Positions 36,819 to 46,693 are shown, counted from the first letter of the stretch. The stretch: 64,000 bases of DNA from Nostoc spongiaeforme FACHB-130 (GCF_014698475.1 NZ_JACJTB010000034.1:1-64000); one strand, 5' to 3'. Numbers and translations: made by a program. The notes: a model not told the origin generated them from the sequence alone.

Positions 36819-37505
36819 TTAAGACTCCCGCAAGACATATCCCACACCCCGCACTGTTTGAATGAGGCGTTTTTGTCCTTCATCTTCAATTTTCAGGCGG
36901 AGATAACGAATATAAACCTCAATCACATTTGATTCACCCATAAAGTCGTAACCCCAAACATTTTCTAATATTTGTTCGCGGGTTAATACTTCACGGGGAT
37001 GTTCCATTAAGAACTTCAATAACTCAAATTCTTTCATCGTTAAATCAATTACCCGGCCATTCTGAATAGCGCGACGGGTTGAAATATCTAAAACTAAATC
37101 CCCAAAACGCAACTGTTCTGTCGTATCAATATCAGGTTTTAAATACAAGCGAATTAGCTTTAAAAATTCTTCTGGGCGGTAAGGTTTGAGAATATAATCA
37201 TCAGCGCCCGCTTCTAGACAAGCTACACGGTCATCAACGGTATCCCGCGCCATTAACACCAGCACCGGAGAACGCATCCCAGTACTTCTGATATTTTTAC
37301 ATAAGGATAGTCCCGATTCCCCTGCCAACATCCGGTCTAAAACAATTAAAGCAGGTTGACAATCACGGCTATATTGCAACCCACTGGCGGCATCGTGGGC
37401 CAAAATCGCATCATAACCAGCTTCTTGCAAATCAGAAGATAGCTGATTTGCCAAGCTTTCATCAGTTTCAATCACCAACACACAGGGACTGTGAGCAACT
37501 GTCAT
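36819..37505 (-). CDS. OmpR/PhoB-family response regulator (possibly NblR-like)
   Basis: From ATG 37505 (MTVAHSPCVLVIETDES) 228 residues; an upstream in-frame start at 37526 would add seven residues. The receiver domain has phospho-acceptor Asp in LIVLDRMLAGESG and Lys in DDYILKPYRPEE. The acidic pair is partly changed (IETDES). The C-terminal winged helix has RVIDLTMKEFELLKFLMEHP, LENVWGYDFMGESNVIEVYI and TVRGVGYVL. The sequence is reminiscent of NblR, which controls phycobilisome breakdown under stress, but I cannot confirm orthology. No kinase gene is adjacent. Confidence 0.9.
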   Translation of the reverse strand: MTVAHSPCVLVIETDESLANQLSSDLQEAGYDAILAHDAASGLQYSRDCQPALIVLDRMLAGESGLSLCKNIRSTGMRSPVLVLMARDTVDDRVACLEAGADDYILKPYRPEEFLKLIRLYLKPDIDTTEQLRFGDLVLDISTRRAIQNGRVIDLTMKEFELLKFLMEHPREVLTREQILENVWGYDFMGESNVIEVYIRYLRLKIEDEGQKRLIQTVRGVGYVLRES

Positions 37506-37641
37506 AAATTTTAAGTCAAAAGTCAATGGTCAATGGTCAACAGAAGTAGCACTCAGCACTTGGCGATAACTTTGTTTTTCAATTCTATTTATAAACTAGT
37601 AATTCGGGAAAAAACCCAAAGAAACAATTTTGACTCCAGTA

Positions 37642-37754
37642 AAGGTTGTCTATTGATCATGGGTGTAGGGGTATAGGGGTTTAAGGGTGTATGTATCTCA
37701 AACCCTTTCACCTCTACACTCAATCTCCACAGACAATCTTGGTGCGTAAGTCCT
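37642..37754. mobile_element. MITE-like remnant with AGGACTTACGCACC end
   Basis: The right end, GGTGCGTAAGTCCT on the plus strand (37741-37754), equals the reverse complement of the repeat that begins at 43752. An internal hairpin pairs GGTTGTCT with AGACAATC. The interior is built of GGTGTAGGGGTATAGGGG-type repeats. It lies between nadK and the response regulator. Confidence 0.5.
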
Positions 37755-37774
37755 CAAATATTGACCATTGACCA

Positions 37775-38698
37775 TTACGGTAATTCCACAGAGGTGGGTT
37801 TGGCGATATGCGGTAGACCCCATCCGAGTTTTTCGCGTAAGATGCGGAAAAATTCTGGTGGTTGTAGACGAATAAATCGGACACTATATTGCGATCGCTC
37901 TAAATATACCCGATCTTCCGAGAACACATAACACCCGCCATTGCCATCGACCACCATCACCAAACGCGGAATATTGACCGGATAAATATTTACAGTCTCC
38001 GTATCTGGGAACACCAAAGCCCTAGAAGCTAAGGAATGCGGACAAATCGGTACTAACTGTAAAGCTGGTATCCCAGGAGTGACTACGGGGCCGCCTGCAC
38101 TGAGGGAATAGGCCGTAGAACCTGTAGGTGTCGAAACAATTATGCCATCTGCGGCAATATCTACTGGTGCGTGACGACCAATAGCAATTTCAAAATGACA
38201 CATACAAGTTAACGGTTCTCGATGCAGCACCATTTCGTTCAAGCACAGGGCTTCCCAGAGAAGCGAATCTCCGCGCAATACTTTCACAGTCAGCATTGCC
38301 CGTTCTTCAATTTCATACTCACCCGCCATTGCTTGTTCTAGGGCTTGGGGGAGTTGATTAAGATAAGCTTCTGTTAAAAACCCCATGTGACCGGTATTCA
38401 CTGTTAACAAGGGAATACCCAAGGGTGCAACTTGACGAGATGCAGCTAAAACGGTGCCGTCTCCCCCTAGGACAACCGCAAACTTCATGTCTGAGTCAAA
38501 CCCAGGTGGTGTTAAACCGTCAACTGGAGTGTGGCATACAGGACTTTCGGGATTGGCATAGCCCAGTATTCCACCGATGCTACTGGTGACACATACATCC
38601 CAACCCGCAACGGTGAGTTTTTCTTCTAGTTCGATAGCGACACGACTGGCTATCGGTTTTAAATCATTGTAGATAATGCCTGCTTTCGGCACATTCAA
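37775..38698 (-). CDS. nadK: NAD kinase
   Basis: A 307-residue kinase making NADP from NAD. Hallmarks: [16 protein letters not shown] at the start, [16 protein letters not shown] (GGDG motif), [53 protein letters not shown] and the C-terminal VVDGNGG. This longer form is one of two NAD kinases usually found in cyanobacteria. The response regulator gene lies downstream on the same strand, 249 bases away. Confidence 0.94.
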   Translation of the reverse strand: MNVPKAGIIYNDLKPIASRVAIELEEKLTVAGWDVCVTSSIGGILGYANPESPVCHTPVDGLTPPGFDSDMKFAVVLGGDGTVLAASRQVAPLGIPLLTVNTGHMGFLTEAYLNQLPQALEQAMAGEYEIEERAMLTVKVLRGDSLLWEALCLNEMVLHREPLTCMCHFEIAIGRHAPVDIAADGIIVSTPTGSTAYSLSAGGPVVTPGIPALQLVPICPHSLASRALVFPDTETVNIYPVNIPRLVMVVDGNGGCYVFSEDRVYLERSQYSVRFIRLQPPEFFRILREKLGWGLPHIAKPTSVELP

Positions 38699-38823
38699 AT
38701 ATCCAAACTTTTAGCGATGCTTTGTACTATGTAATCCTTACATATTTTGAGTCCGTGAGCAAAATTCAAAAAGAGGCTAGAGACTAGAGGCTAGGGGCTA
38801 GCATTTTTTACTCAGCACAATGA

Positions 38824-39813
38824 CTATTGACTATTAACTTTTTTAAATGGCGATCGTTTGTCTTTTTGCTTTTTGGTCTTGGTTTTTTCGTAGTTTAGCT
38901 CTTTGAGCTTTTTCATAATTCTACTAAAATACTCTTGTAAATAAACTTCGAGAGTAGTTGTTTCTTGTGGATTTAAGCCAAATACTTGATACACTTCATC
39001 CATTGGGGCGTTTAATGGTCTGCCACTGGCTAACACTTCTGTAAACGCCAGTCTATCTGCTACATTCCATCCCCACTGAAAGAACCGGACACATCGGCGT
39101 ACAGTCCGCAATAAGTTTAATGGCATTCTGGTGACTTTGGCATCTTTACCAGACAAGCGTTCACACAAGCTAATAATTTCTTCTGCACTCCAAGCACGAG
39201 TTCCCACAACCGGGAAAGCTTGTTTTTCTGTGGCTGGTACACTCAAAGCCCGCACAGCAAATTTCGCAATGTCTTGAGTATCCATATAAGCAATCGGTGA
39301 TGACTCACCAGTTACCCAAACTGGCTGTGCTTCTAAAATCGGGATGCCATATTGACCAATTAACCCTTGCATGAAGCCAGCTAAACGTAAAACTGTGTAA
39401 TTGAGTCCAGATTCAGCTAAAAATAGTTCTGTACACCGCTTAATTTCCATCAGGGGTACTTCTGGGTATTTTTCGGCATCAATTATAGAGAAGAAAATAA
39501 AACGTTCCACACCTGCCGCTTTAGCTGCTTGAATTAAGGCTACTTGACCTTCCCAGTCTACCTGCTTAATTGTTAAAGAATCGGTGGCACGGGAAGTAGC
39601 CGCATCAATAATTGCGGTGACTCCTTCTAGTGCGGTTGGTAGGGTTTCGGGGTAGCACAAATCTCCGAGAACGAGTTCCGCACCCCACTCTTTGAGAAAT
39701 GCCGCTTTTTTACTACTGCGGACAAGACAACGCACTTTATACCCCTCATCGATCGCACGACGAGCCACTTGTCTTCCCAAGGTGCCAGTGGCACCGACTA
39801 TTAGTAATGTCAT
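38824..39813 (-). CDS. ycf39: Ycf39-like NAD(P)-binding protein (atypical SDR)
   Basis: A 329-residue atypical short-chain dehydrogenase. The Rossmann motif GATGTLGRQVARRAI is at 7-21, then VRCLVRSSKKAAFLKEWGAELVLGDL, AIIDAATSR, RFIFFSIIDAEKYPEVPLM and VLRLAGFMQGLI. It matches Ycf39/HCF244, which helps photosystem II assembly by working with high-light-inducible proteins to load chlorophyll onto D1. Two hlip genes lie in this window but 21 kb away. The C-terminus carries a Lys-rich extension (YEKTKTKKQKDKRS). Confidence 0.92.
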   Translation of the reverse strand: MTLLIVGATGTLGRQVARRAIDEGYKVRCLVRSSKKAAFLKEWGAELVLGDLCYPETLPTALEGVTAIIDAATSRATDSLTIKQVDWEGQVALIQAAKAAGVERFIFFSIIDAEKYPEVPLMEIKRCTELFLAESGLNYTVLRLAGFMQGLIGQYGIPILEAQPVWVTGESSPIAYMDTQDIAKFAVRALSVPATEKQAFPVVGTRAWSAEEIISLCERLSGKDAKVTRMPLNLLRTVRRCVRFFQWGWNVADRLAFTEVLASGRPLNAPMDEVYQVFGLNPQETTTLEVYLQEYFSRIMKKLKELNYEKTKTKKQKDKRSPFKKVNSQ

Positions 39814-39927
39814 GAGGGTTGTATTAAATCTTAATGTTTTATGAAAAGAATCTTAACAGAATTATATCCGTAAACAAAAGTTTACACTTTTCTTAGAAAT
39901 TATTTAATACCTGAAAATTTTGAAAAC

Positions 39928-39953
39928 AGCGTTGTCCGTTATCCGGACACGCT
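39928..39953. terminator. strong hairpin downstream of petM
   Basis: AGCGTTGTCCG and CGGACACGCT pair with one bulged T, flanked by T-runs on the plus strand (ATTTTTTC) and by GTTTTC on the minus strand. It is 23 bases past the petM stop, so it most likely ends petM transcription and blocks read-through from the other side. Confidence 0.65.
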
Positions 39954-39975
39954 ATTTTTTCAGACTCCAGAGAGA

Positions 39976-40080
39976 TTATTCTTCTGCACCCTGAATTTTC
40001 AGCAATAAAGCACCTAAAGCCCAACCCACGAAGATTAAACTAAAAGCCAGAAAAGCTGTACTGAAAATTTCGCCACCCAT
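39976..40080 (-). CDS. petM: cytochrome b6f complex subunit PetM
   Basis: A 34-residue single-helix protein: [27 protein letters not shown] and the end KIQGAEE. This fits PetM (subunit VII) of the cytochrome b6f complex in both length and sequence. A CTCC-rich stretch (GGAG on the minus strand) lies upstream as ribosome-binding site. A clear terminator follows it. Confidence 0.93.
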   Translation of the reverse strand: MGGEIFSTAFLAFSLIFVGWALGALLLKIQGAEE

Positions 40081-40341
40081 TGTTGTGTGTCTCCTTTGTG
40101 AATCGTTTGTCATAATTCTAAAGGCTAACCTTTAGATTGCATATAATTTGGGCTGTTTGTTGCCATCTGGGAATTCAGGAGTAGAAGTTTTACTTTTACC
40201 AATGACCCCAGATAGACTGAAGTTTCTCAACAGCTACCGTTGAATTAGACCTGTGTAAACAATTCTAAACTAGTTTGATGGTTAATCCCGATGATTGCGG
40301 GATCAAGCCAATTCCATGACAAATCGAGATAAATTAGTCTT

Positions 40342-41424
40342 ATGTATCAAAGTGAGCAAAACCTCATAGCAAAATCACACAAAGCAATTCGGCCTCGATT
40401 AGCACTGACATTGGGAGATACCGCAGGAATTGGGACTGAAGTAATCTTAAAAGCTTTAGCTGATCCACAAGTAACTCAAAATTGTGATGTCACGATAGTA
40501 GGAAATCAAGATTGGTTAGTGCAGACTTATGACCAATTAAATTTATCGGGTAATTTAGTCGCCTTGGCAAATCCCCACAGCTTAAAAGTTATTGATGTGC
40601 AGTTGCATCAAAATCTCGATGACATTGTTCCTGGTGTGGGTAACAGGGTGAGTGGTGCGGCGAGTTTTGCTTATATGGAATATGCGATCGCCCAAACATT
40701 AGTAGGCGAATTTGATGGTATAGTCACAGCGCCCATTGCTAAATCCGCTTGGAAAGCCGCAGGCTATAATTATCCCGGTCAAACAGAACTTTTGGCAGAA
40801 AAATCAAATGTAGAGCGATATGGGATGTTATTTGTAGCGCGATCGCCTTACACTGGTTGGACACTCCGCACCCTGTTAGCTACAACACACATTCCCCTGC
40901 GCCAAGTAGCAGATACACTCACACCCCAATTACTCAGCCAAAAACTAGATTTATTGGTAGAGTGCTTACAAACAGATTTTGGTATTAGTAAACCGAGAAT
41001 TGCGATCGCAGGTTTAAATCCCCATAGTGGCGAACAAGGACAACTAGGAACCGAAGAACTCGATTGGTTGATTCCTTGGATCAAACAAGAACAGCAAAAA
41101 CGCCCCCAATTGGTCTTAGAAGGGCCAATTCCTCCCGATACAATGTGGGTGAAACCTGGTCAAGCTTGGTATGGCAATTCATCCATTCAGAATCCAGCAG
41201 ATGCGTATTTGGCACTTTACCACGACCAAGGCTTAATTCCTGTGAAACTCATGGCCTTTGACCGCGCTGTGAATACTTCCATTGGTTTACCATTTATCCG
41301 CACTTCACCAGACCACGGTACAGCATTTGATATTGCAGGTAAAGGAATTGCCGACCCCACCAGTATGAAAGCCGCAATTCAATTAGCTGCTGAGTTAGCC
41401 AGTACTAGAAGACAAGTTGATTGA
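40342..41424 (+). CDS. pdxA: 4-hydroxythreonine-4-phosphate dehydrogenase
   Basis: A 360-residue enzyme of pyridoxal phosphate synthesis. Hallmarks: [77 protein letters not shown] (metal-binding His), [17 protein letters not shown] and [17 protein letters not shown]. Metal-binding histidines are intact. tRNA-Val follows on the same strand. Confidence 0.95.
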   Translation: MYQSEQNLIAKSHKAIRPRLALTLGDTAGIGTEVILKALADPQVTQNCDVTIVGNQDWLVQTYDQLNLSGNLVALANPHSLKVIDVQLHQNLDDIVPGVGNRVSGAASFAYMEYAIAQTLVGEFDGIVTAPIAKSAWKAAGYNYPGQTELLAEKSNVERYGMLFVARSPYTGWTLRTLLATTHIPLRQVADTLTPQLLSQKLDLLVECLQTDFGISKPRIAIAGLNPHSGEQGQLGTEELDWLIPWIKQEQQKRPQLVLEGPIPPDTMWVKPGQAWYGNSSIQNPADAYLALYHDQGLIPVKLMAFDRAVNTSIGLPFIRTSPDHGTAFDIAGKGIADPTSMKAAIQLAAELASTRRQVD

Positions 41425-41491
41425 TGAAAAAATATCCTTATCCTTGACTATCTAGATTAATATGCGCTATTATTGGAAATTGTGTAGTTAA

Positions 41492-41565
<74 letters not shown>

Positions 41566-41663
41566 TACTTATAGATTGTCAAATATGAAAATTTCCGCGA
41601 AGTCCGGGAAAAATTGCGGCCGCGCTGTTAGAATCCAGCCAAGCAAACTAATGGCAATCAACA

Positions 41664-43748
41664 ATGGTCTCTACTACTGCACGCTTCTCAGACACTCAAA
41701 ACCATTGGGCGCGTCCGTTTATTGAAGCCTTAGCAGCGCGGCGCATTTTAAATGGCTATCCCAACGGTACTTTTCGCCCGGATAACTCAGTGACGCGTGC
41801 TGAGTTTGCGGCGATCATAGCAGCAGTTTTTACTGTACCAGAAAAACGCCAATACACTCCCTTTGTTGATGTCCCGGCAAATCACTGGGCAGTAAAAGCT
41901 ATTGAGAAATGTTACGAAACAGGATTTTTGACTGGCTATCCCGATAAATATTTCCGTCCTAATAATCGCATTGCTAGGGGTGATGTTTTAGTTTCACTAA
42001 TCAATGGTTTGGGTATTACAGCGAAAATACCACCGGACTTAGTAAACCAATTACCACAAATTTATCAAGATGCAATTAACATTCCTGGTTATGCCAGAAA
42101 TCAAATCGCTTTAGCTACGAGTGCAGGTTTTGTTGCCAGTTTTCCCAATATTAAATTACTGAATTACGCCACAGCTGCAACTCGTGGTGATGTGGCTGTG
42201 ATGGTTTATCAAGCTTTGGTGTATCTGGGTAATGCCCAAAAGATATCTTCTGTTTATCTTGTAGTTCCACCAACTGCAACACCAACACCGACACCTACAC
42301 CAATACCGACACCCACACCTACACCAATACCCACACCCACACCTAGACCCCCTGTATCTAGTACCGTTAAAGTCAGCCATACACGCGAGTTTCGTGGGGC
42401 TTGGGTAGCATCGGTGTGGAATAGTGACTGGCCTTCCAAGGCGGGACTTCCAACTGCACAACAAAGGTCAGAATTTTTAGAAATTGTCAACCAGTTGCAA
42501 GCACTGAATTTCAACGCTTTGATTTTGCAAGTGCGTCCTGAAGGTGATGCTTTGTATGCGTCAGAATTAGAACCTTGGAGTGCTTGGATTACTGGAACTC
42601 AAGGAAAAGCGCCCGAACCATTTTATGATCCTTTAGAGTTTGCGATCGCTGAATGTCACAAACGCAATATCGAAGTTCACGCTTGGTTCAACCCCTACCG
42701 CGCCAAAACTAGCATCAAAGGTTCTCCTAATGTCCGCCCCCACATCGCAGTTACCCATCCAGAAGTAGTTTATCAGTGGGGCAATCAACTGTGGATGGAC
42801 CCTGGCTCAAAAATTGTTCAAGATAGAGCTTACAATGTAATTCTTGATGTTGTACGGCGCTATGACATCGATGGTATTCACTTAGACGATTATTTTTATC
42901 CCTATCCCATCCAAGGGCAATCTTTCCCTGATAATAAAACCTACGCCGCATACAGAGCCGCAGGTGGTTTATTAAGTTTAGATGATTGGCGACGCGAAAA
43001 TGTCAATCAAATGGTGTTGCGGCTTTCACAAGGAATCAAGACAACCAAACCTCATATCAAATTTGGGATTAGTCCATTTGGAATTTATCGCCCCGGACAA
43101 CCTGCGGGAATTACTGGTTTAGATGCCTACAGTGTATTGTATGCTGACTCACGCAAATGGTTAGAACAAGGTTGGATTGATTATTTAGCACCGCAACTTT
43201 ATTGGCGGATCGACCAAACCAAACAAAGTTATCCTGCACTACTGCGATGGTGGACAGAAATTAATTCTCAGCAGCGACATATTTACGCCGGAAATAATCT
43301 TGGTCAATTAGATGGTAAAGCTTGGAAAGACGATGAGATTGATAAACAAGTCAAAATTTCCCGTAACTTAGCCAGCAACTTATCTCTAGGAAATATTTTC
43401 TTTAGTATGAGTGCGATTAATCAAAATCGGCGCGGTATTGCTGACCAATTCAAAGATTCTCTTTATTCTAGACCTGCAATAGTACCTTCTATGCCTTGGC
43501 GGAGTGCTGCCCAAGTATCTCCTCCCCAAGCCTTGCAATTTAAAGATGGCAAACTTAACTGGCAACCAGGAGATAATCAGCCTGTAAGGTCTTGGACACT
43601 TTACCGCCAAACGGGTGATAGTTGGACTATTCAGCGTATTTTATCTGCTGGTACAACCTTCGCTACTGTTCAACCTGGAACTTATGCTGTTTGTGCCGTT
43701 GATAGGTTAGCAAATGAAAGTTTGGGTGTAGTTATTACTGTGAGTTAA
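41664..43748 (+). CDS. SLH-domain protein with family-10-like glycosyl hydrolase domain
   Basis: A 694-residue protein. Three SLH-type repeats are seen (about 7-60, 67-118, 130-185: FSDTQNHWARPFIEAL and FVDVPANHWAVKAIEKCY). A Thr-Pro linker of repeated PTPTPTPI units follows (about 207-230). The barrel domain (about 240-560) has REFRGAWVASVWNSDWPSK, ILQVRPEGDALY, VHAWFNPYRAKT and GIHLDDYFYPYP. The last 80 residues are Fn3-like. Such proteins probably bind and cut cell-wall or sheath polysaccharide. No signal peptide is visible at the chosen start, which is unusual for an SLH protein. Confidence 0.88.
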   Translation: MVSTTARFSDTQNHWARPFIEALAARRILNGYPNGTFRPDNSVTRAEFAAIIAAVFTVPEKRQYTPFVDVPANHWAVKAIEKCYETGFLTGYPDKYFRPNNRIARGDVLVSLINGLGITAKIPPDLVNQLPQIYQDAINIPGYARNQIALATSAGFVASFPNIKLLNYATAATRGDVAVMVYQALVYLGNAQKISSVYLVVPPTATPTPTPTPIPTPTPTPIPTPTPRPPVSSTVKVSHTREFRGAWVASVWNSDWPSKAGLPTAQQRSEFLEIVNQLQALNFNALILQVRPEGDALYASELEPWSAWITGTQGKAPEPFYDPLEFAIAECHKRNIEVHAWFNPYRAKTSIKGSPNVRPHIAVTHPEVVYQWGNQLWMDPGSKIVQDRAYNVILDVVRRYDIDGIHLDDYFYPYPIQGQSFPDNKTYAAYRAAGGLLSLDDWRRENVNQMVLRLSQGIKTTKPHIKFGISPFGIYRPGQPAGITGLDAYSVLYADSRKWLEQGWIDYLAPQLYWRIDQTKQSYPALLRWWTEINSQQRHIYAGNNLGQLDGKAWKDDEIDKQVKISRNLASNLSLGNIFFSMSAINQNRRGIADQFKDSLYSRPAIVPSMPWRSAAQVSPPQALQFKDGKLNWQPGDNQPVRSWTLYRQTGDSWTIQRILSAGTTFATVQPGTYAVCAVDRLANESLGVVITVS

Positions 43749-43751
43749 TGA

Positions 43752-43818
43752 TAGGACTTACGCACAAAGATTGTCAGTTAAGAATAGGTGTAAGGGTTTT
43801 GAACACCTACACCTTACA
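43752..43818. repeat. AGGACTTACGCAC repeat remnant
   Basis: It begins AGGACTTACGCACAAAGATT, which matches the reverse complement of the end at 37754 and resembles the ends of the element at 12864. An internal GTGTAAGG/CCTTACA hairpin follows. A matching right end is not seen, so this is a partial copy. Confidence 0.5.
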
Positions 43819-43919
43819 GGGAAGTCAAAATTCAAAAGTCAGAGAATTTTTTACTTTTGACTTTTGACTTGATTCTGCCCCTTCACCCTCTCCCGAACAC
43901 TTAATTTTTCGTTGTATTT

Positions 43920-44597
43920 TTATTTTGTATTAGCGATCGCACTTTGGCATTCTTCCACAGAAGCATGTTTTTGCATAGCTTGGACTAAGGCTTCATAACT
44001 TGACCAATTTTCTTCTAAGAGAGTTTTTGCTTGCAAAACATGAAACCGTTGTTTTTGCTGAAAGGCTGACTCAGAAAAACCCACAACTTTTAAGACTTCC
44101 GCCAACTTCGCTTTATCATCACCACCACCCTCTGCGCGATCAAATACCAAAGCTTCCGCCGCAATACCAGCCATCCACATTGTGCAGTAACGATCTAGCA
44201 TTTGGGCGCTGATTGAACCTTTTTCTAATTGTGCAGCTAACTCACCATCATTAAAAGCAACACCGCCTTGTCCTGGTTGTCCTTTTCGCCAAGCTTCCCA
44301 GGCGCTGAGGGTGTAGCCAGTGACGGGAATACCCAGCACCGAAGCTACCAAAAAATGTCCCGCTTCATGGTGGATAATGCGATCGCGGTGTTCACTCGAA
44401 AATCCCGCAATCCAATCTAGCAAGATAGTTCCACCCTTACCTTGCAAGCTAAAACTGTCTAAAGTAGCGATTCCCAAAATGGTGAAAGTGGCGAGTGCTG
44501 GTACTGTCGGCGATAAGTTGATTAATGGCCCCAGCAATACCGAAAAAGTCATCAGAAAGACTGATATGGCTACTAAATTGAGGGCTGTTTGGCTCAT
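43920..44597 (-). CDS. M41-like membrane metalloprotease-type protein
   Basis: A 225-residue protein. Two N-terminal membrane helices (about 8-27 and 30-48) are followed by RIIHHEAGHFLVASVLGIPV, which holds HEAGH as in FtsH-type M41 peptidases, and later MWMAGIAAEALVFDRAEGGGDDKAKL, where the third zinc ligand would be expected. There is no AAA ATPase domain, so it is not FtsH itself. Such ATPase-less forms are common in cyanobacteria and plastids; substrates are unknown. Confidence 0.82.
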   Translation of the reverse strand: MSQTALNLVAISVFLMTFSVLLGPLINLSPTVPALATFTILGIATLDSFSLQGKGGTILLDWIAGFSSEHRDRIIHHEAGHFLVASVLGIPVTGYTLSAWEAWRKGQPGQGGVAFNDGELAAQLEKGSISAQMLDRYCTMWMAGIAAEALVFDRAEGGGDDKAKLAEVLKVVGFSESAFQQKQRFHVLQAKTLLEENWSSYEALVQAMQKHASVEECQSAIANTK

Positions 44598-44750
44598 TGT
44601 CAGTTTTTTAACTCAGGCTTAATCTTTCTTAATTATGGGGCGATCGCTCCATTTTTGAGCAGGATTTCTGATAGTCTGCATAGATATAGGAATACGGTTT
44701 GATTCCTGAATCTGTTTGTGTAGGCAGGGAGTAGGGAGTAGGAAAGAAAA

Positions 44751-45188
44751 ATGCCCATAATTCATCAATTAATCGAAATCGCCACCGAACCAGGAATTAA
44801 TATTCACAACATCACTCCACAAATCAAAGATTTAATTGCTCAAACATCAATTAAAAACGGACAAGTTTTAGTCTTTTCACGTCACACAACCACAGCTTTA
44901 GCCATCAATGAATATGAAGTCAGATTATTAGAAGATATCAAAGTATTCTTTAATAAATTAGCACCAAAGTCAGACCGTTACTTACACAATGATTTACATT
45001 TACGAGATGTTCCCGAAGATGAACCGATGAATGCTCATTCTCATTTACTAGCAATGATGTTAAGCACCAGTGAAGTAATTCCTATTGTGGATGGAAAATT
45101 AGCATTAGGAACTTGGCAATCTGTATTATTTTTTGAATTAGATGGGCCGCGTCAACGAACTGTATCTGTGCAGATTTCTGGCGAGTGA
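44751..45188 (+). CDS. YjbQ/UPF0047 family protein
   Basis: A 145-residue protein of the UPF0047 family: VLVFSRHTTTALAINEYE, DVPEDEPMNAHSHLLAMML, IPIVDGKLALGTWQSVLFFELDGPRQR. Conserved histidines of the family are intact. E. coli YjbQ has weak thiamine-phosphate synthase activity; the true role is not settled. The stop codon is followed closely by the Uma2 gene. Confidence 0.9.
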   Translation: MPIIHQLIEIATEPGINIHNITPQIKDLIAQTSIKNGQVLVFSRHTTTALAINEYEVRLLEDIKVFFNKLAPKSDRYLHNDLHLRDVPEDEPMNAHSHLLAMMLSTSEVIPIVDGKLALGTWQSVLFFELDGPRQRTVSVQISGE

Positions 45189-45193
45189 AACTT

Positions 45194-45775
45194 ATGACTA
45201 TCATTCAACCGAAACGTTTTACACTGGATGAATACCACAAACTTACAGAATTAGGCTTTTTTCATAAAGATGAACATATTGAATTAATCAACGGGGAAAT
45301 TATTCAAATTATATGTAAGGGTACAGCACATGCAACTTGTTTAAGAAATTTATTACGAGAACTACCAAAATTAGTAAGAAATAAGGCAACATTACAATCT
45401 AAAGTACCAATTACTTTACTTCCCAATAGTGAGCCTGAACCTGATTTAACTATTGTTAAAAACCGTCCTGATAATTATCTATTGTCTCACCCTATTCCTG
45501 ATGATGTTTTGTTAGTGATGGAAGTTGCAGACTCTTCATTAAGTTACGACAAAAATGTGAAAATTCCTATTTATGCTCAAGCTGGTATTTCTGATTATTG
45601 GATATTTAATTTGTTCGATAATTATTTAGAATGTTACAGCGAACCTTATCAAGACAATCACGTTAAATATGGTTATTTAAATAAGCGAATCGTTTTCCCT
45701 AATCAAGTAGTAGCGTTGCCTTGTTTTCCTGATTTGTCTTTAGAGTTAAGCAAGGTGTTTCCGAGTAAGAACTAA
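45194..45775 (+). CDS. Uma2 family (DUF820) putative endonuclease
   Basis: From ATG 45194 (MTIIQPKRFTLDEYHKL) 193 residues; a GTG at 45185 overlapping the previous stop is the alternative. Uma2 pattern: LDEYHKLTELGFFHKDEHIELINGE, PITLLPNSEPEPDLTIVKNR, DVLLVMEVADSSLSYDKNVK and IPIYAQAGISDYWIFNLFDN. It is unlike the Uma2 gene at 18548 in detail. Probably co-transcribed with the yjbQ-type gene. Confidence 0.85.
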   Translation: MTIIQPKRFTLDEYHKLTELGFFHKDEHIELINGEIIQIICKGTAHATCLRNLLRELPKLVRNKATLQSKVPITLLPNSEPEPDLTIVKNRPDNYLLSHPIPDDVLLVMEVADSSLSYDKNVKIPIYAQAGISDYWIFNLFDNYLECYSEPYQDNHVKYGYLNKRIVFPNQVVALPCFPDLSLELSKVFPSKN

Positions 45776-45897
45776 TTACTTTAAGATTTCTTTATAAAAA
45801 AAATTACCAGTATGCACTTGACATTACCACAATTATACGTGTTATATTTTTTTCAGCACAGCAATCAATCATCCAAGAGCTAAGGCTTAGGTTGGTG

Positions 45898-46071
45898 GTT
45901 ACATAGGTTGTACTTTGTTATGCCTAGGTAAGCTTGTAGTCTGTGAACTGGGTAGTTACGGGTTAAAGTATTTAGCTAAATAATAGGTTTTGGTTAAATA
46001 CTTTTGCTCGTAGCTACCCAGGCGTTAGACTATTAGCTTTCCTGTTCATAACAAAGTGCAAAGTTTGTAAC
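45898..46071. repeat. long imperfect inverted repeat (about 80-base arms)
   Basis: The left arm (GTTACATAGG, TACTTTGTTATG, TGGGTAGTTACG, AAAGTATTTAGC) and the reverse complement of the right arm (GTTACAAACT, CACTTTGTTATG, TGGGTAGCTACG, AAAGTATTTAAC) match along about 80 bases, with many paired differences and a short central loop near 45985. A transcript would fold into one long hairpin. It contains no gene. It could be a MITE or a structured RNA. Confidence 0.7.
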
Positions 46072-46195
46072 TTTTAACTTAAAGGCTTTGTGTAGGTGTT
46101 TATTTATAAGATGAACATTCTATGCAGCTATTTGCTAAAGCAAAGGCGATTTTTGAATGCTGTTGAGCAAAACTCACAATTCTTCAGGTAAGAAT

Positions 46196-46651
46196 ATGTT
46201 TGAAAAAACAAGCTGGCAGCAACCTTTAGTTTCAATCTATTGGGACTATCAAAATGTCTCTAACATAAAAATAGCTAAAGATTCTTTATTATTAGCTAAT
46301 TCATTAGGTTGTATAAATAACCGAAAAGTTTATAGCAATTGGTGTAACGCTAGTAAAGTTAAAAAAGCTTTAGAAAGTCTAAATTTTGATTGTATTCATG
46401 TAGGTAATAAGTTTAAAAATGCTGTGGACTTTAAAGTTGTCATGGATTGTGTTCGTGATAATTCTGATATAGCTATTCTGATTTCTGGAGATAGTTATTG
46501 TGAAATATTAATTGATGATTTGCATTCAAAAAGTAAAAAAGTCGTAATTCTAGCTCAGGAAAAAAGTGTTAAAAACAGTTTGATATTTCTCGCTGACAAG
46601 TTTTATTATACCAGTGAGTTAGATAATTTATTTAGAAACAGACTGGTCTGA
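46196..46651 (+). CDS. divergent NYN domain protein
   Basis: From ATG 46196 (MFEKTSWQQPLVSIYWDYQN), supported by AGGTAAG upstream, 151 residues. NYN-like features: SIYWDYQNVSNIKI at the start, VDFKVVMDCVRDNSDIAILISGDS in the middle and KVVILAQEKSV. In the usual SGDxDF motif the second acidic position is Tyr (SGDSYC), so metal binding may be altered. The AT-rich gene is preceded by a long inverted repeat and followed by a hairpin. Confidence 0.72.
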   Translation: MFEKTSWQQPLVSIYWDYQNVSNIKIAKDSLLLANSLGCINNRKVYSNWCNASKVKKALESLNFDCIHVGNKFKNAVDFKVVMDCVRDNSDIAILISGDSYCEILIDDLHSKSKKVVILAQEKSVKNSLIFLADKFYYTSELDNLFRNRLV

Positions 46652-46666
46652 TTGAAAGATTTTGTA

Positions 46667-46693
46667 AAACCCAGTTTATGTAAAACTGGGTTT
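46667..46693 (+). terminator. hairpin after the NYN gene
   Basis: AAACCCAGTTT and AAACTGGGTTT form an 11-bp stem with loop ATGTA, 15 bases after the stop codon. The following sequence is GATGTG, not a strong T-run, so termination is probable but not certain. Confidence 0.5.

Noticed and set aside
42254-42514. Gly/Val-rich open frame opposite the SLH protein linker
   Set aside because: It is the antisense of the Thr-Pro repeat coding region.
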